From CAKRHR01 sp964423195 (lineage in GTDB: Bacteria; Bacillota; Clostridia; Lachnospirales; Lachnospiraceae), in NCBI GenBank assembly GCA_964423195.1, contig CAYRDY010000011.1, forward strand, positions 1 through 38,176: a stretch of 38,176 nt of DNA, read 5' to 3'. Of the stretch, positions 23,393 to 31,470 are shown one piece after another (the first letter of the stretch is position 1; each line of letters starts with the position of its first letter). The notes under the pieces were generated by a model that searched no databases, was not told where the DNA came from, and was given only the letters and a program-made list of their open reading frames with translations. Made by a program: the position numbers and the translations under genes.

Positions 23393-24112
23393 ATGGAGAG
23401 GACGAATATTTACGCTGTGTTGTTGGCCGGCGGCGTTGGCGCCCGCATGGGCAATGTCGAGAAGCCGAAGCAGTTTATAGAGATTGGCGGCAAGCCGGTG
23501 ATCGCGCATACGATTGAGAAATTCAGTGTCTATCCCGATTTTGAGCAGGTGATCGTGCTGGTGCCGAAGTCGTGGATAAGGCATACACAGGATATTGTCG
23601 GCAAATATGTCCTGAACAGGGAAAAAGTGGCCGTGATCGCCGGCGGCGTCAGCCGAAATGAGACGATCATGAATGCCATTGATTATATTGAGCAGCTCGG
23701 CGGACTCGATGACGGGACCATCATCGTCACGCATGACGCGGTTCGGCCGTTTGTGACCCACCGAATCATTGAGGAGAATATCAGATACGCCCGCGAATGC
23801 GGCGCATGTAATACGGTGGTGGCCGCCTCGGACACGATCGTCGTCAGCGAGGATCACACGGTCATCTCATCGATCCCCGACCGGAAAGTGATGTATCAGG
23901 GGCAGACGCCGCAGAGCTTTCACGCCAAGCGCCTACGGGAATTGTATGCGTCGCTGAGCGCGCAGGAGAGAGATACGCTCACCGACGCCTGCAAGATCCT
24001 GGTGCTCAAGGGCGATCCCGTGCGTCTGGTCGAGGGCGAGGTTTTTAATATGAAAATCACCTACCCGTTTGACCTGCGCGTGGCGCGGTCGATGATGAGT
24101 GAAAAATATTGA
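23393..24112 (+). CDS. tarI: Ribitol-5-phosphate cytidylyltransferase-like (TarI; IspD/TarI family)
   Basis: The protein has 239 residues. Motifs of the IspD/TarI family: LLAGGVGARMGNVEKPKQF (CTP binding), GGVSRNETIMNAI, THDAVRPFV, YQGQTPQSFHA and LTDACKI. TarI makes CDP-ribitol from D-ribitol-5-phosphate and CTP. IspD is a close relative, but KPKQF and IGGKPVIAHTIEKF and the adjoining tarJ favour TarI. ATG 23393 follows GGGAGG with a 6-nt spacer; an in-frame ATG at 23387 directly abuts that site. Confidence 0.87.
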   Translation: MERTNIYAVLLAGGVGARMGNVEKPKQFIEIGGKPVIAHTIEKFSVYPDFEQVIVLVPKSWIRHTQDIVGKYVLNREKVAVIAGGVSRNETIMNAIDYIEQLGGLDDGTIIVTHDAVRPFVTHRIIEENIRYARECGACNTVVAASDTIVVSEDHTVISSIPDRKVMYQGQTPQSFHAKRLRELYASLSAQERDTLTDACKILVLKGDPVRLVEGEVFNMKITYPFDLRVARSMMSEKY

Positions 24113-24138
24113 GCCGCGCTGGCATGTGAGGAGACGTC

Positions 24139-25182
24139 ATGTTAAATACGGTTTATCAATTAGTGAGGCCGCGGCAGTTTGAGATGGTGATCCGGGACAT
24201 TTCCTGCGACGAAAATCATGTTTTGGTACGGCCGGTCAGGCTGTCGATCTGCAACGCCGACCAGCGCTATTATCAGGGGCTGCGGGCGGAGTCGGTGCTG
24301 CGCCGGAAATTGCCGATGGCGCTGATCCATGAGGGCATCGGGCGGGTGGTCTGCGACCCGACGGGGACATTTGCGCCCGGCGATAAGGTCGTGATGATTC
24401 CCAATATGCCTCAACCGGAAAATGGCAAAGAGATCGGCGAGGCGTATATCGCGGAAAATTATCGCCGTTCGAGCAGGTTCTGCGGCAGCAGCATGGACGG
24501 CTTTTTGCAGGAATATGTGCTGACGCTTCCGGACCGTCTGGTGCGTCTGCCGGAAAATATCAATCTGAGCGTGGCGGCGTTCACGGAGATCGTCAGCGTC
24601 AGTTACCACGCCATCACACGATGGATGAAGATCGCGCATGGCTGTCGCCGGACGATCGGCGTCTGGGGCGACGGCAATCTGGGCTATATCACGGCGCTTC
24701 TGCTGACAAAGATGCTGCCAGAATCGAGAATCTGCGTGTTCGGCATCAGTGAGGCCAAACTGGGGGATTTTACATTTGCCGATGAGGTGCGGCTGGTGTC
24801 CGATGACATGGACGGCCTGGTGCTGGATCACGCCTTTGAGTGTGTGGGCGGCGCGGCCTCAGCTGGAGCGATCAATCAGATTATCGATCTGATCGAGCCT
24901 GAGGGCACGATCTCGATCCTGGGCGTTTCGGAGGATCCGGTGCCGCTGAACACGCGCATGATTCTGGAGAAGGGTCTGCGGATTTTTGGCAGCAGCCGCA
25001 GCGGGCGCGCGGATTTTGAGGGGCTGATCGCCCTCTATCAGAGATATCCTGAGATACCGGATTATCTGGAAAATATTGTCGGCAGCGAAGTGACTGTGCG
25101 CGATATTCGCGACATCACCTATGCATTTGAGACGGATATTCACAAACTGATCGGCAAGACCATCATGATCTGGGAGAAATAG
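24139..25182 (+). CDS. tarJ: Ribulose-5-phosphate reductase/ribitol-5-phosphate dehydrogenase-like (TarJ)
   Basis: A medium-chain zinc alcohol dehydrogenase-type enzyme of 347 residues. LSICNADQRYY and ALIHEGIG supply the zinc-binding Cys and His-Glu, FAPGDKVVMIPN is family-typical, and GVWGDGNLGYITALLL is the NADP-binding loop. TarJ reduces ribulose-5-phosphate to ribitol-5-phosphate for TarI. The direct tarI-tarJ order, with ATG after GAGGAG, is the usual pairing in ribitol teichoic acid loci. A direct repeat begins 3 bases after the stop. Confidence 0.88.
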   Translation: MLNTVYQLVRPRQFEMVIRDISCDENHVLVRPVRLSICNADQRYYQGLRAESVLRRKLPMALIHEGIGRVVCDPTGTFAPGDKVVMIPNMPQPENGKEIGEAYIAENYRRSSRFCGSSMDGFLQEYVLTLPDRLVRLPENINLSVAAFTEIVSVSYHAITRWMKIAHGCRRTIGVWGDGNLGYITALLLTKMLPESRICVFGISEAKLGDFTFADEVRLVSDDMDGLVLDHAFECVGGAASAGAINQIIDLIEPEGTISILGVSEDPVPLNTRMILEKGLRIFGSSRSGRADFEGLIALYQRYPEIPDYLENIVGSEVTVRDIRDITYAFETDIHKLIGKTIMIWEK

Positions 25183-25184
25183 CC

Positions 25185-25310
25185 GCGCGGAATAGACACA
25201 AAGGCGACGGCGCTGGAGCTCATGCCATGGGTTTTGGGAAAGGTTCAGCGCGGAATAGACACATAGGCGACGGCGCTGGAGCTCATGCCATGAGTTTTGA
25301 AAAAGGCTCG
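25185..25310 (+). repeat. 63-bp direct tandem duplication between tarJ and the second TagF-like gene
   Basis: Copy 1 is 25185-25247 and copy 2 is 25248-25310; they match at 57 of 63 positions. A further partial GCGCGG begins at 25311. The unit contains GGAGCTCATGCCATG and may derive from a gene start. It lies in an otherwise non-coding gap of 150 bases. Confidence 0.9.
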
Positions 25311-25332
25311 GCGCGGGCGGATGGGAGAAGAG

Positions 25333-26580
25333 ATGCAGCACTCAAAAATTTATCGGTGGATTTATACGCTGATGTACAGATTAAAAATTGTCCCCCTGAT
25401 CCTGAAAATCGTGAAATGGCTGGTGATGACCGTCATTTATCCTTCCGCCTACCGGCGCGCGGCCAGGCGGCCGCTCAATCCGAAAAAAGTGGTCTTTGTC
25501 GAGGTGCGGGAGTCGGTTTTGACAGACAATTATCAGTTGCTGTACAGGGCGCTGAAGCGGCGCGGCTTCCGGATCAGGGTATGTTTTCTGCACTATATGA
25601 CACAGGCGGACAGGGCTTACATCCGGCGCTGCGTCGCCATGCTGAGCGTGATCGGGGACGCGAAATATGTTTTTCTGGATGACGCCTGTGAGCCGCTCTG
25701 CCGCGTAAAAATGCGCCCGGAAACGGTGGTCACGCAGGTCTGGCACGCCTGCGGCGCATTCAAAAAATGGGGCATGAGCACTGCGGATCTGATATTTGGC
25801 GCGACCGGCAAGGAACAGCTGAGGTACGGCGCGTACAAAAATCTCGATTATGTGACGGTCAGCAGTCCGGAGGTTGTCTGGGCTTATGAGGAGGCCATGA
25901 ATATCAGGCCGGAGACGCATATCGTGCGCGCGGTGGGCGTGAGCCGCACGGATATTTTTTTCCAGAGACATTTTCAGGAGCGGGCACGCGCACGGGTGTG
26001 CGATGCCTTTCCGGCGTGCGCGGACAAAAAAATCATCCTTTTCGCGCCGACCTTCCGTGGCCGCACGGCGATGGCCGAGGGCGTGGACAAGCTGGATATT
26101 CGGGCGTTCAAGGCACATTTCGGCGGAGAATATGTGCTTCTGATCAAGCAGCATCCGTTTGTGAAATCGCCTCCGCCGGTGCCTGAGGACTGCGCGGATT
26201 TTGCGAGGGATGTGACAGGGGAGCTGGCGATTGAGGATCTCCTGTGTGTCAGCGATCTCTGTATCACGGATTACTCCTCGCTGATTTTTGAGTATTCCCT
26301 TTTTGAGCGGCCGATGATCTTTTTTGCGTATGACTATGAGGAATATTGTGACTGGCGCGGTTTTTATTATGACTACAATGACCTGACGCCGGGACCGGTC
26401 GTGCGCACGAATGAGGAAATGATTGCCTATATCCATTCACTGGCGGATGGATTTGACGCGTCGCGGGTGCGCGCCTTCAGGGAAAAATTCATGAGCGCCT
26501 GCGACGGCCATGCCACAGAGCGGATATTGGATCTGGTGACGCACACGCGAAGACACGGTGACACGGGAAAAATCAGCTGA
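25333..26580 (+). CDS. CDP-polyol glycerophosphotransferase/ribitolphosphotransferase family (TagF/TarL-like), second copy
   Basis: The protein has 415 residues and is paralogous to the gene at 22176. After a basic/amphipathic N-terminus it shows VWHACGAFKKWG, GVSRTDIFF, FAPTFRGR, IKQHPFVK, ITDYSSLIFEYSLF and WRGFYYDY. These are the conserved His/Asp sites of the enzymes that add ribitol- or glycerol-phosphate units at the inner membrane face. It is about 40 residues longer than the first copy. Position after TarI/TarJ suggests ribitol-phosphate transfer or polymerisation. ATG 25333 follows GGGAG with a 5-nt spacer; TTG 25297 and ATG 25321 are less well placed. Confidence 0.87.
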   Translation: MQHSKIYRWIYTLMYRLKIVPLILKIVKWLVMTVIYPSAYRRAARRPLNPKKVVFVEVRESVLTDNYQLLYRALKRRGFRIRVCFLHYMTQADRAYIRRCVAMLSVIGDAKYVFLDDACEPLCRVKMRPETVVTQVWHACGAFKKWGMSTADLIFGATGKEQLRYGAYKNLDYVTVSSPEVVWAYEEAMNIRPETHIVRAVGVSRTDIFFQRHFQERARARVCDAFPACADKKIILFAPTFRGRTAMAEGVDKLDIRAFKAHFGGEYVLLIKQHPFVKSPPPVPEDCADFARDVTGELAIEDLLCVSDLCITDYSSLIFEYSLFERPMIFFAYDYEEYCDWRGFYYDYNDLTPGPVVRTNEEMIAYIHSLADGFDASRVRAFREKFMSACDGHATERILDLVTHTRRHGDTGKIS

Positions 26581-26646
26581 AATGATGTTTTAAGTAATTT
26601 AAAAACGGAAATGACGGCAATTTAATCGTTTTTTAAGAAAATAGAC

Positions 26647-26676
26647 TTTACAATATTTACATCTCTGAGGTATAAT
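26647..26676 (+). promoter_or_regulatory. Promoter of the second LCP gene
   Basis: TTTACA (26647-26652), an 18-base spacer and a consensus TATAAT (26671-26676) in an AT-rich 145-base gap. It starts a new transcription unit about 50 bases before ATG 26726. Confidence 0.75.
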
Positions 26677-26725
26677 ATTTACTTGTTTTACAGAAAATTC
26701 CGGACTAAGATTGAAGAGGTGTTTT

Positions 26726-28803
26726 ATGCGCGAAGACAATCACCAAAATATATCGAAGAAGGAACAGCGCAGAAGACAGATGCAGGACAGTGATTCCGGC
26801 TGGCATATTGATGACGGATACGGCGGAGACGACTATCGCGGGCGGCGCGGCGGTGCGGACGATGGTTATGACCGGCGGCGCAGCGGCGGAGACGATTATC
26901 GCGGGCGACGCGGCGGTGCGGACGATGGTTATGACCGGCGGCGCAGCGGCGGAGACGACTATCGCGGACGACGCGCTGGTGCGGACGACTACAGCCGGCG
27001 GCGCGGCGCGGATGATGATTATGACCGGCGGGATAGGGTGGACGATTACAGCGGCCGTAGGGGCGGCAGAGACGACTACCGTCAGAGTGTTCAGCAGTCG
27101 TCACAGAGGCGCGGCGGGCAGCAGGGCAGCAAAAATGCTCAGCGCNNNNNNNNNNNNNNNNNNNNNNNNNNNNNNNNNNNNNNNNNNNNNNNNNNNNNNN
27201 NNNNNNNNNNNNNNNNNNNNNNNNNNNNNNNNNNNNNNNNNNNNNTCAGCAGTCGTCACAGAGGCGCGGCGGGCAGCAGGGCAGCAAAAATGCTCAGCGC
27301 CGGGACGTGCAGGACGATTATCAGAGAAAACCGAGAAAAAAATCGAAAAGAAAGCACACAATCGGCAAGGTCCTGGCCGTTTTACAGGCGATTTTATCGG
27401 TGGCTGTGCTGGGCGCGCTTTTTGTGCTTGATGTCCTGCCGTTCTCCTATCTGATGATTCTGGCGCTGGTGCTGGTGCTTCTCTGGGTGTTTACATTTTT
27501 CTCACAGTTTACGCGCAGGAGTCATGTACCGGGCAAGGTGCTGGCGGTGATCATGTGTATCGTTCTTGGGGTTGGCAGCTATTATCTGCTGATCACCATG
27601 AATGTACTCTCAACTATTACCAATGTCGTTTATACGGTCGACAATATGGTGGTCGTCGTGATGGCGGATGATCCCGCGCAGACGCTGCAGGACGCGGCGG
27701 GCTATACATTCGGCATTCAAAACGGATTTGACACGGAGAATATGGATCACACGATCAGTGAGATTAATACGGATCTGAGCACGACGATCGCGACTCAGGG
27801 TTTTGACACCATGCAGATGCTGGTGCAGGCGCTTTATGACCGGCAGGTGGGCGCGATCATCTACAATGAGGGTTTCAAGGGCACGGTCGAGGAATATTTT
27901 CCTGAATTTGCGATTCAGACCAGAACGCTTGAGAATGTCGAGATCCGAACGAAGACGGAGTTGTCCGACAACAATACTTCGGACGCGGATGTGACCGAAG
28001 AGCCGTTTATGGTTTATATCAGTGGCAATGACAATTACGGCGATGTCTCGATTTCAGGCCGCAGCGACGTCAATATGCTGGTGGCGGTTCATCCGAAGAC
28101 CAGACAGATTCTGATGATCAGCACGCCGCGCGACTACTATGTGGAATTTCCGGGCGTGACGGGCGGCAGCAAGGATAAGCTGACCCATGCCGGCAATTAC
28201 GGGGTGGAATGCTCGATGAACGCGCTGGAGGGCATTTACGGCTGCCAGATCGACTATTATGTGCGGGTGAATTTTTCCTCGCTGATCAATATCGTCGACG
28301 CGCTGGGCGGTGTCACGGTCAATTCGGACTATGCGTTCACGACGATCTACGGCAACTCATTTGTCCAGGGTGAAAATTACGTCAACGGTGAGGAGGCGCT
28401 GACGTTTGTGCGCGAGCGCCAAAATTTGCCGGGCGGTGATTTTCAGCGCGGGCGCAATCAGCAGCTCATGCTGACCGCCATGATCAATAAGGCGATGTCC
28501 CCGGCGATACTGACAGGATACGCGGGCATTATGGCCAGCGTCCAGGACAGTTTTGCCACGAGCATGGGACAGGATATGATCACGGATCTGATCAAAATGC
28601 AGCTTCGAGAAGGCGGCTCATGGAATATCGTGACGCTCAACGCGGCCGGCACGCCTTCGATGGAATACTGCTATTCGACGAGCAGCCCGCTGTCGGTGGT
28701 CCTTCCGGATCAGGAGTCGATTGAATCGATCAAGGCGATGATTCAGCAGCTGTATAGCGGCGCGGTGCTGGTGCAGCCGGAGATCAATATAGGGACACCT
28801 TAA
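26726..28803 (+). CDS. LCP-family wall polymer ligase with Arg/Asp/Gly-repeat N-terminus (interrupted by an assembly gap)
   Basis: Bases 26726-27145 encode about 140 residues rich in DDYRGRRGG-type repeats. After 100 N, a frame continuing from 27246 reads the same 18-residue stretch again and runs on through membrane segments into a complete LCP domain (SGRSDVNML, STPRDYYVEF, DKLTHAGNYG, FVRERQN, GRNQQ). As drawn the halves are out of frame, but N count is arbitrary. Joining the identical 55-bp flanks gives one open frame of about 640 codons. The ATG follows GAAGAGGT. The repeat part precedes the membrane helices and so should be cytoplasmic. It parallels the LCP protein at 16175 (same accessory domain, YTFGIQNGFDTENMD) and should also attach polymer to peptidoglycan. 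An internal GTG at 27307 would give a shorter LCP protein, but no ribosome site supports it. A terminator follows. Confidence 0.85.
26822..27010 (+). repeat. 63-bp in-frame tandem repeats (21 residues, about three copies)
   Basis: Units at 26822, 26885 and 26948 encode GGDDYRGRRGGADDG followed by YDRRRS; the first two are almost identical and the third diverges. They make the strongly charged N-terminal region of the second LCP protein. Confidence 0.9.
27091..27300 (+). repeat. Identical 55-bp sequences on both sides of the N gap
   Basis: Bases 27091-27145 and 27246-27300 are identical and abut the gap exactly. This is the pattern left when two contigs that share a k-mer-length end are scaffolded without merging. 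A true tandem repeat in the charged linker is the alternative. Confidence 0.95.
27146..27245. other. Assembly gap (100 N)
   Basis: Exactly 100 N, the usual placeholder for a gap of unknown length, inside the second LCP gene. Confidence 0.99.
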
Positions 28804-28814
28804 GTGAAAAAAGC

Positions 28815-28842
28815 AGCCCTGCGGAGAGAATTCCGCAGGGCT
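28815..28842 (+). terminator. Terminator after the second LCP gene
   Basis: An 11-bp perfect stem AGCCCTGCGGA/TCCGCAGGGCT with a GAGAAT loop, 11 bases after the stop. The T-run on the plus side is weak (AAAAGATTTT), so some read-through to the sulfatase gene is possible. Confidence 0.8.
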
Positions 28843-28857
28843 AAAAGATTTTAAACG

Positions 28858-28883
28858 GATTTATTGAAATGATTTATTGAAAT
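28858..28883 (+). repeat. Perfect tandem 13-mer in the leader of the sulfatase gene
   Basis: GATTTATTGAAAT occurs at 28858-28870 and 28871-28883, directly after the terminator and about 20 bases before ATG 28905. It could be a double protein-binding site; I see no well-spaced promoter here. Confidence 0.75.
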
Positions 28884-28904
28884 AATTTCAGGGGTAGTGA
28901 AACG

Positions 28905-30698
28905 ATGCGTATTTCCAAACAGCGCGTCTGGACGGCGGCGGTGTTCGCCCTGAGTCCGGTGACCGCTTTTTACTTGATGCAGATGATCATCGGCACTTAT
29001 CCGTGGCAGCTCGCGCCCAAAATATTGCTTGCCAATTATGTGTGTCTGGGGGCGGTGTATTTTATTCTGTGCGCGCTGACGAATCACATTGCGGCGGCGG
29101 CCATATTGCTGCACATTTTTGCGTGGATTTGGGGCACGGCCAATGCGTTTATCATCCGTTTTCGGGGGACTCCGATTCTGCCGTGGGATTTCACGGCGCT
29201 GGACACGGCGCTGGATGTGGCGGGGCGTTACCGTTTTGTGCCCACGGCGGCAATGATCGCCGGAGCCGCGGCGGTCGTCTTGTTATCTGTCGTCATTCAC
29301 AAAAAATGTGCAGGGGGACAGTGGCGGCTGACAAGGGCCAATCTGCGGTTCAGACTGCCGGCGATGATTCTTGGCGCCGCCTGCCTGTTTTTGACCATGA
29401 GTGAGACCTTCCTCACAGAGTGTGGGGTTGAGGCTGATGTCTGGGATCAGGCACAGAGCTGCAGGACCACCGGCGCGGTGGCCAGTTTTATCCTGAATAC
29501 AAAATTTATGAAGGTGGATGTGCCGGAGGATTACAGCGACGAGCGAGTCGAGGAGATCATGGCATCGGTCGCGCCGAGACCCCCCGTGCGGCTCTCCGAG
29601 GACATTCACAGGCCGAATATTATTGCTGTCATGAATGAGTCGTGGGCGGATTTTGAGGACTTCGGGAATCTGCGGCTCAGCGAGAGCGTGACGGATTATG
29701 TCCGGTCGCTGGATGGCATCTACGGCCACGCCTACACTTCCGTTTTCGGGGCGGGAACGAGTGCCAGCGAATTTGAGTTTCTCACGGGCAATTCCATGGC
29801 GTTTCTGCCATCCGGCTCGATCCCTTATCAGCAGTATGTGCTTCATGACACGGAGTCGCTGGCGTCGATTTTGAGGGACGAGGGCTATCAGTGTGTGGCC
29901 ATGCACCCCGGCGAGCGCAATTCCTGGCAGCGCAGCAGCGCCTATCCGCTTTTGGGATTTGAGTCGTTTACCTGTGTGGAGGATATGCATGTGCCGCTGA
30001 CCGATAAGCACGGCTATGTGGGCGATGATGCCTCCTTTGCGGAGATCATTTACCAGTATGAGCACCGCGACCCGACGAAGCCGTTTTTTATGTTCAATGT
30101 GACAATTCAGAATCACGGCAGTTATACCGATGAAAACTATGAGACTCAGGTGTATCTGACAGATGAGAAGGGGGTTTACCCGCAGGCTGAGCAGTATCTG
30201 ACGCTGGTCAATCAATCGGATGAGGCCTTTAGGATCCTGACGGATTATTTTTCTGTCTGCGGCGAACCGACCATTATCCTGATGTTTGGCGATCATCAGC
30301 CGTCACTGGAGACGGAGTTTCTGGATAAGGCCTACGGTGTGACCCAGTCTGAGATGACGATGGCGCAGTATCTGGGCAAATTTAAGGTGCCGTTCGTGTT
30401 CTGGGCGAACTATGAGCTGCCGGAGGCGGAGATCCCGGACACGAGCCTCAATTTTCTCGGCCAGTATCTGCTGGAATTCGCGGGGATCGACACCACGGCT
30501 TTCGGTGATTTTCTGTGTCAGATGCGCGAGGCGCTTCCGGCGCTGACATTCGCCGGTTACTGGGACAGCCGGGGGAATGCCTACAGCCATCTGGAGACTA
30601 CGGAATTTGATCCGCAGATCGACGCCTACCAGGTGCTTCAATATGAAAATCTTTTCGGTGATCCGGAAATCATCGAGGCAGGGGGATCCTTTCATTGA
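28905..30698 (+). CDS. LtaS-like sulfatase/phosphoglycerol transferase family membrane protein
   Basis: The protein has 597 residues. About five hydrophobic segments lie in residues 10-170 and an extracellular alkaline-phosphatase-fold domain at about 205-560. Metal and catalytic residues are visible: IIAVMNESW (metal-binding Glu), FGAGTSASEFEFLTGNS with the nucleophile Thr, FNVTIQNHGSY, and MFGDHQPS with Asp-His. The family includes LtaS and related enzymes that transfer phosphoglycerol from phosphatidylglycerol to lipoteichoic acid or to other glycans. The substrate is not certain; in this locus it could decorate the wall polymer or make a separate lipoteichoic-type polymer. It follows the terminator at 28815. 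The ComF gene start overlaps its stop. Confidence 0.87.
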   Translation: MRISKQRVWTAAVFALSPVTAFYLMQMIIGTYPWQLAPKILLANYVCLGAVYFILCALTNHIAAAAILLHIFAWIWGTANAFIIRFRGTPILPWDFTALDTALDVAGRYRFVPTAAMIAGAAAVVLLSVVIHKKCAGGQWRLTRANLRFRLPAMILGAACLFLTMSETFLTECGVEADVWDQAQSCRTTGAVASFILNTKFMKVDVPEDYSDERVEEIMASVAPRPPVRLSEDIHRPNIIAVMNESWADFEDFGNLRLSESVTDYVRSLDGIYGHAYTSVFGAGTSASEFEFLTGNSMAFLPSGSIPYQQYVLHDTESLASILRDEGYQCVAMHPGERNSWQRSSAYPLLGFESFTCVEDMHVPLTDKHGYVGDDASFAEIIYQYEHRDPTKPFFMFNVTIQNHGSYTDENYETQVYLTDEKGVYPQAEQYLTLVNQSDEAFRILTDYFSVCGEPTIILMFGDHQPSLETEFLDKAYGVTQSEMTMAQYLGKFKVPFVFWANYELPEAEIPDTSLNFLGQYLLEFAGIDTTAFGDFLCQMREALPALTFAGYWDSRGNAYSHLETTEFDPQIDAYQVLQYENLFGDPEIIEAGGSFH

Positions 30699-31465
30699 AC
30701 GTGAGGTCAAATCATCAAAAACGGCATTCTGTCCGGCGTGAGATAAAGAAAATCGGGGGCGGAGTGCTGGATATTTTTTATCCGAGGCGGTGTCCGATCT
30801 GTCATGAGATTTTGCGGCCCTCGGAGGGACTGGCACATTCGGCGTGCAAGGCGAAGCTCCATTACGTACACGAGCCGGTGTGTCTGAAGTGCGGCAAACC
30901 CGTGATCAGCGGCGACGAGGTCTACTGCCGGGACTGCGAGCGTCGCAGACATGTCTATGACCGCGGCAGGGCAGTGTGGGTCTATGACACATGGATGCGC
31001 AAATCCATCGCCATGTACAAATATCACAATGCCAAATCCTACGCGGATTTTTATGTGGAACAGATGGTCGCGCTGCTGGGGGACTGGCTGCAGAGCATCC
31101 GCCCGGACGCGGTGATTCCGGTGCCGGTTCATCGGCGAAAGAAAAATCAGAGGGGCTATAACCAGGCGGAATTGCTGGCCAGGGGCCTGGGGCGCCGGCT
31201 GGGGCGACCGGTGGTTACGGATTATCTGTTGCGCACATCGTGGACAAAACCGCAGAAGTCATTGACGGCGGCGGAGCGCTATGCGAATTTGAAAAAGGCG
31301 TTTAGAGTCACGGCAAACCGGCGCGCTTACAAAACCGTTTTGCTGGTGGATGACATTTACACAACCGGAAGCACGATCGACGCGTGCGCGGCGGTCTTGA
31401 AAAATGCCGGCGTGCAGAAAGTTTATTTTGTGAGCCTGTGTATCGGCAGCGATGACGGAGGATGA
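30695..31465 (+). CDS. ComF-family phosphoribosyltransferase-like protein
   Basis: The protein has 256 residues. An N-terminal zinc-ribbon-like region (CPICHEIL, then CLKCGKPV and YCRDC) is followed by a phosphoribosyltransferase-type domain with VIPVPVHRRKKNQRGYNQAE and the PRPP loop VLLVDDIYTTGSTI. ComF proteins are linked to uptake of single-stranded DNA in natural competence, though the family is also widespread in non-competent species. The TTG at 30695 follows GGGGGA with an 8-nt spacer and overlaps the sulfatase stop, so translation is coupled. No other competence gene is in the window. Confidence 0.88.
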   Translation: MNVRSNHQKRHSVRREIKKIGGGVLDIFYPRRCPICHEILRPSEGLAHSACKAKLHYVHEPVCLKCGKPVISGDEVYCRDCERRRHVYDRGRAVWVYDTWMRKSIAMYKYHNAKSYADFYVEQMVALLGDWLQSIRPDAVIPVPVHRRKKNQRGYNQAELLARGLGRRLGRPVVTDYLLRTSWTKPQKSLTAAERYANLKKAFRVTANRRAYKTVLLVDDIYTTGSTIDACAAVLKNAGVQKVYFVSLCIGSDDGG

Positions 31466-31470
31466 GATCA

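Noticed and set aside
25381..26436. A 351-codon minus-strand open frame opposite the second TagF-like gene
   Set aside because: Shadow frame, His/Arg-rich without domain motifs; the plus-strand gene has all family residues.
26822..27300. The evenly spaced repeats as a CRISPR array
   Set aside because: Units are contiguous, coding and in frame, with no unique spacers and no cas genes nearby.
27307..28803. A separate shorter LCP gene starting at GTG 27307
   Set aside because: The start has no Shine-Dalgarno and the frame is open through the 55-bp repeat; a single gene from 26726 interrupted by the gap is simpler.
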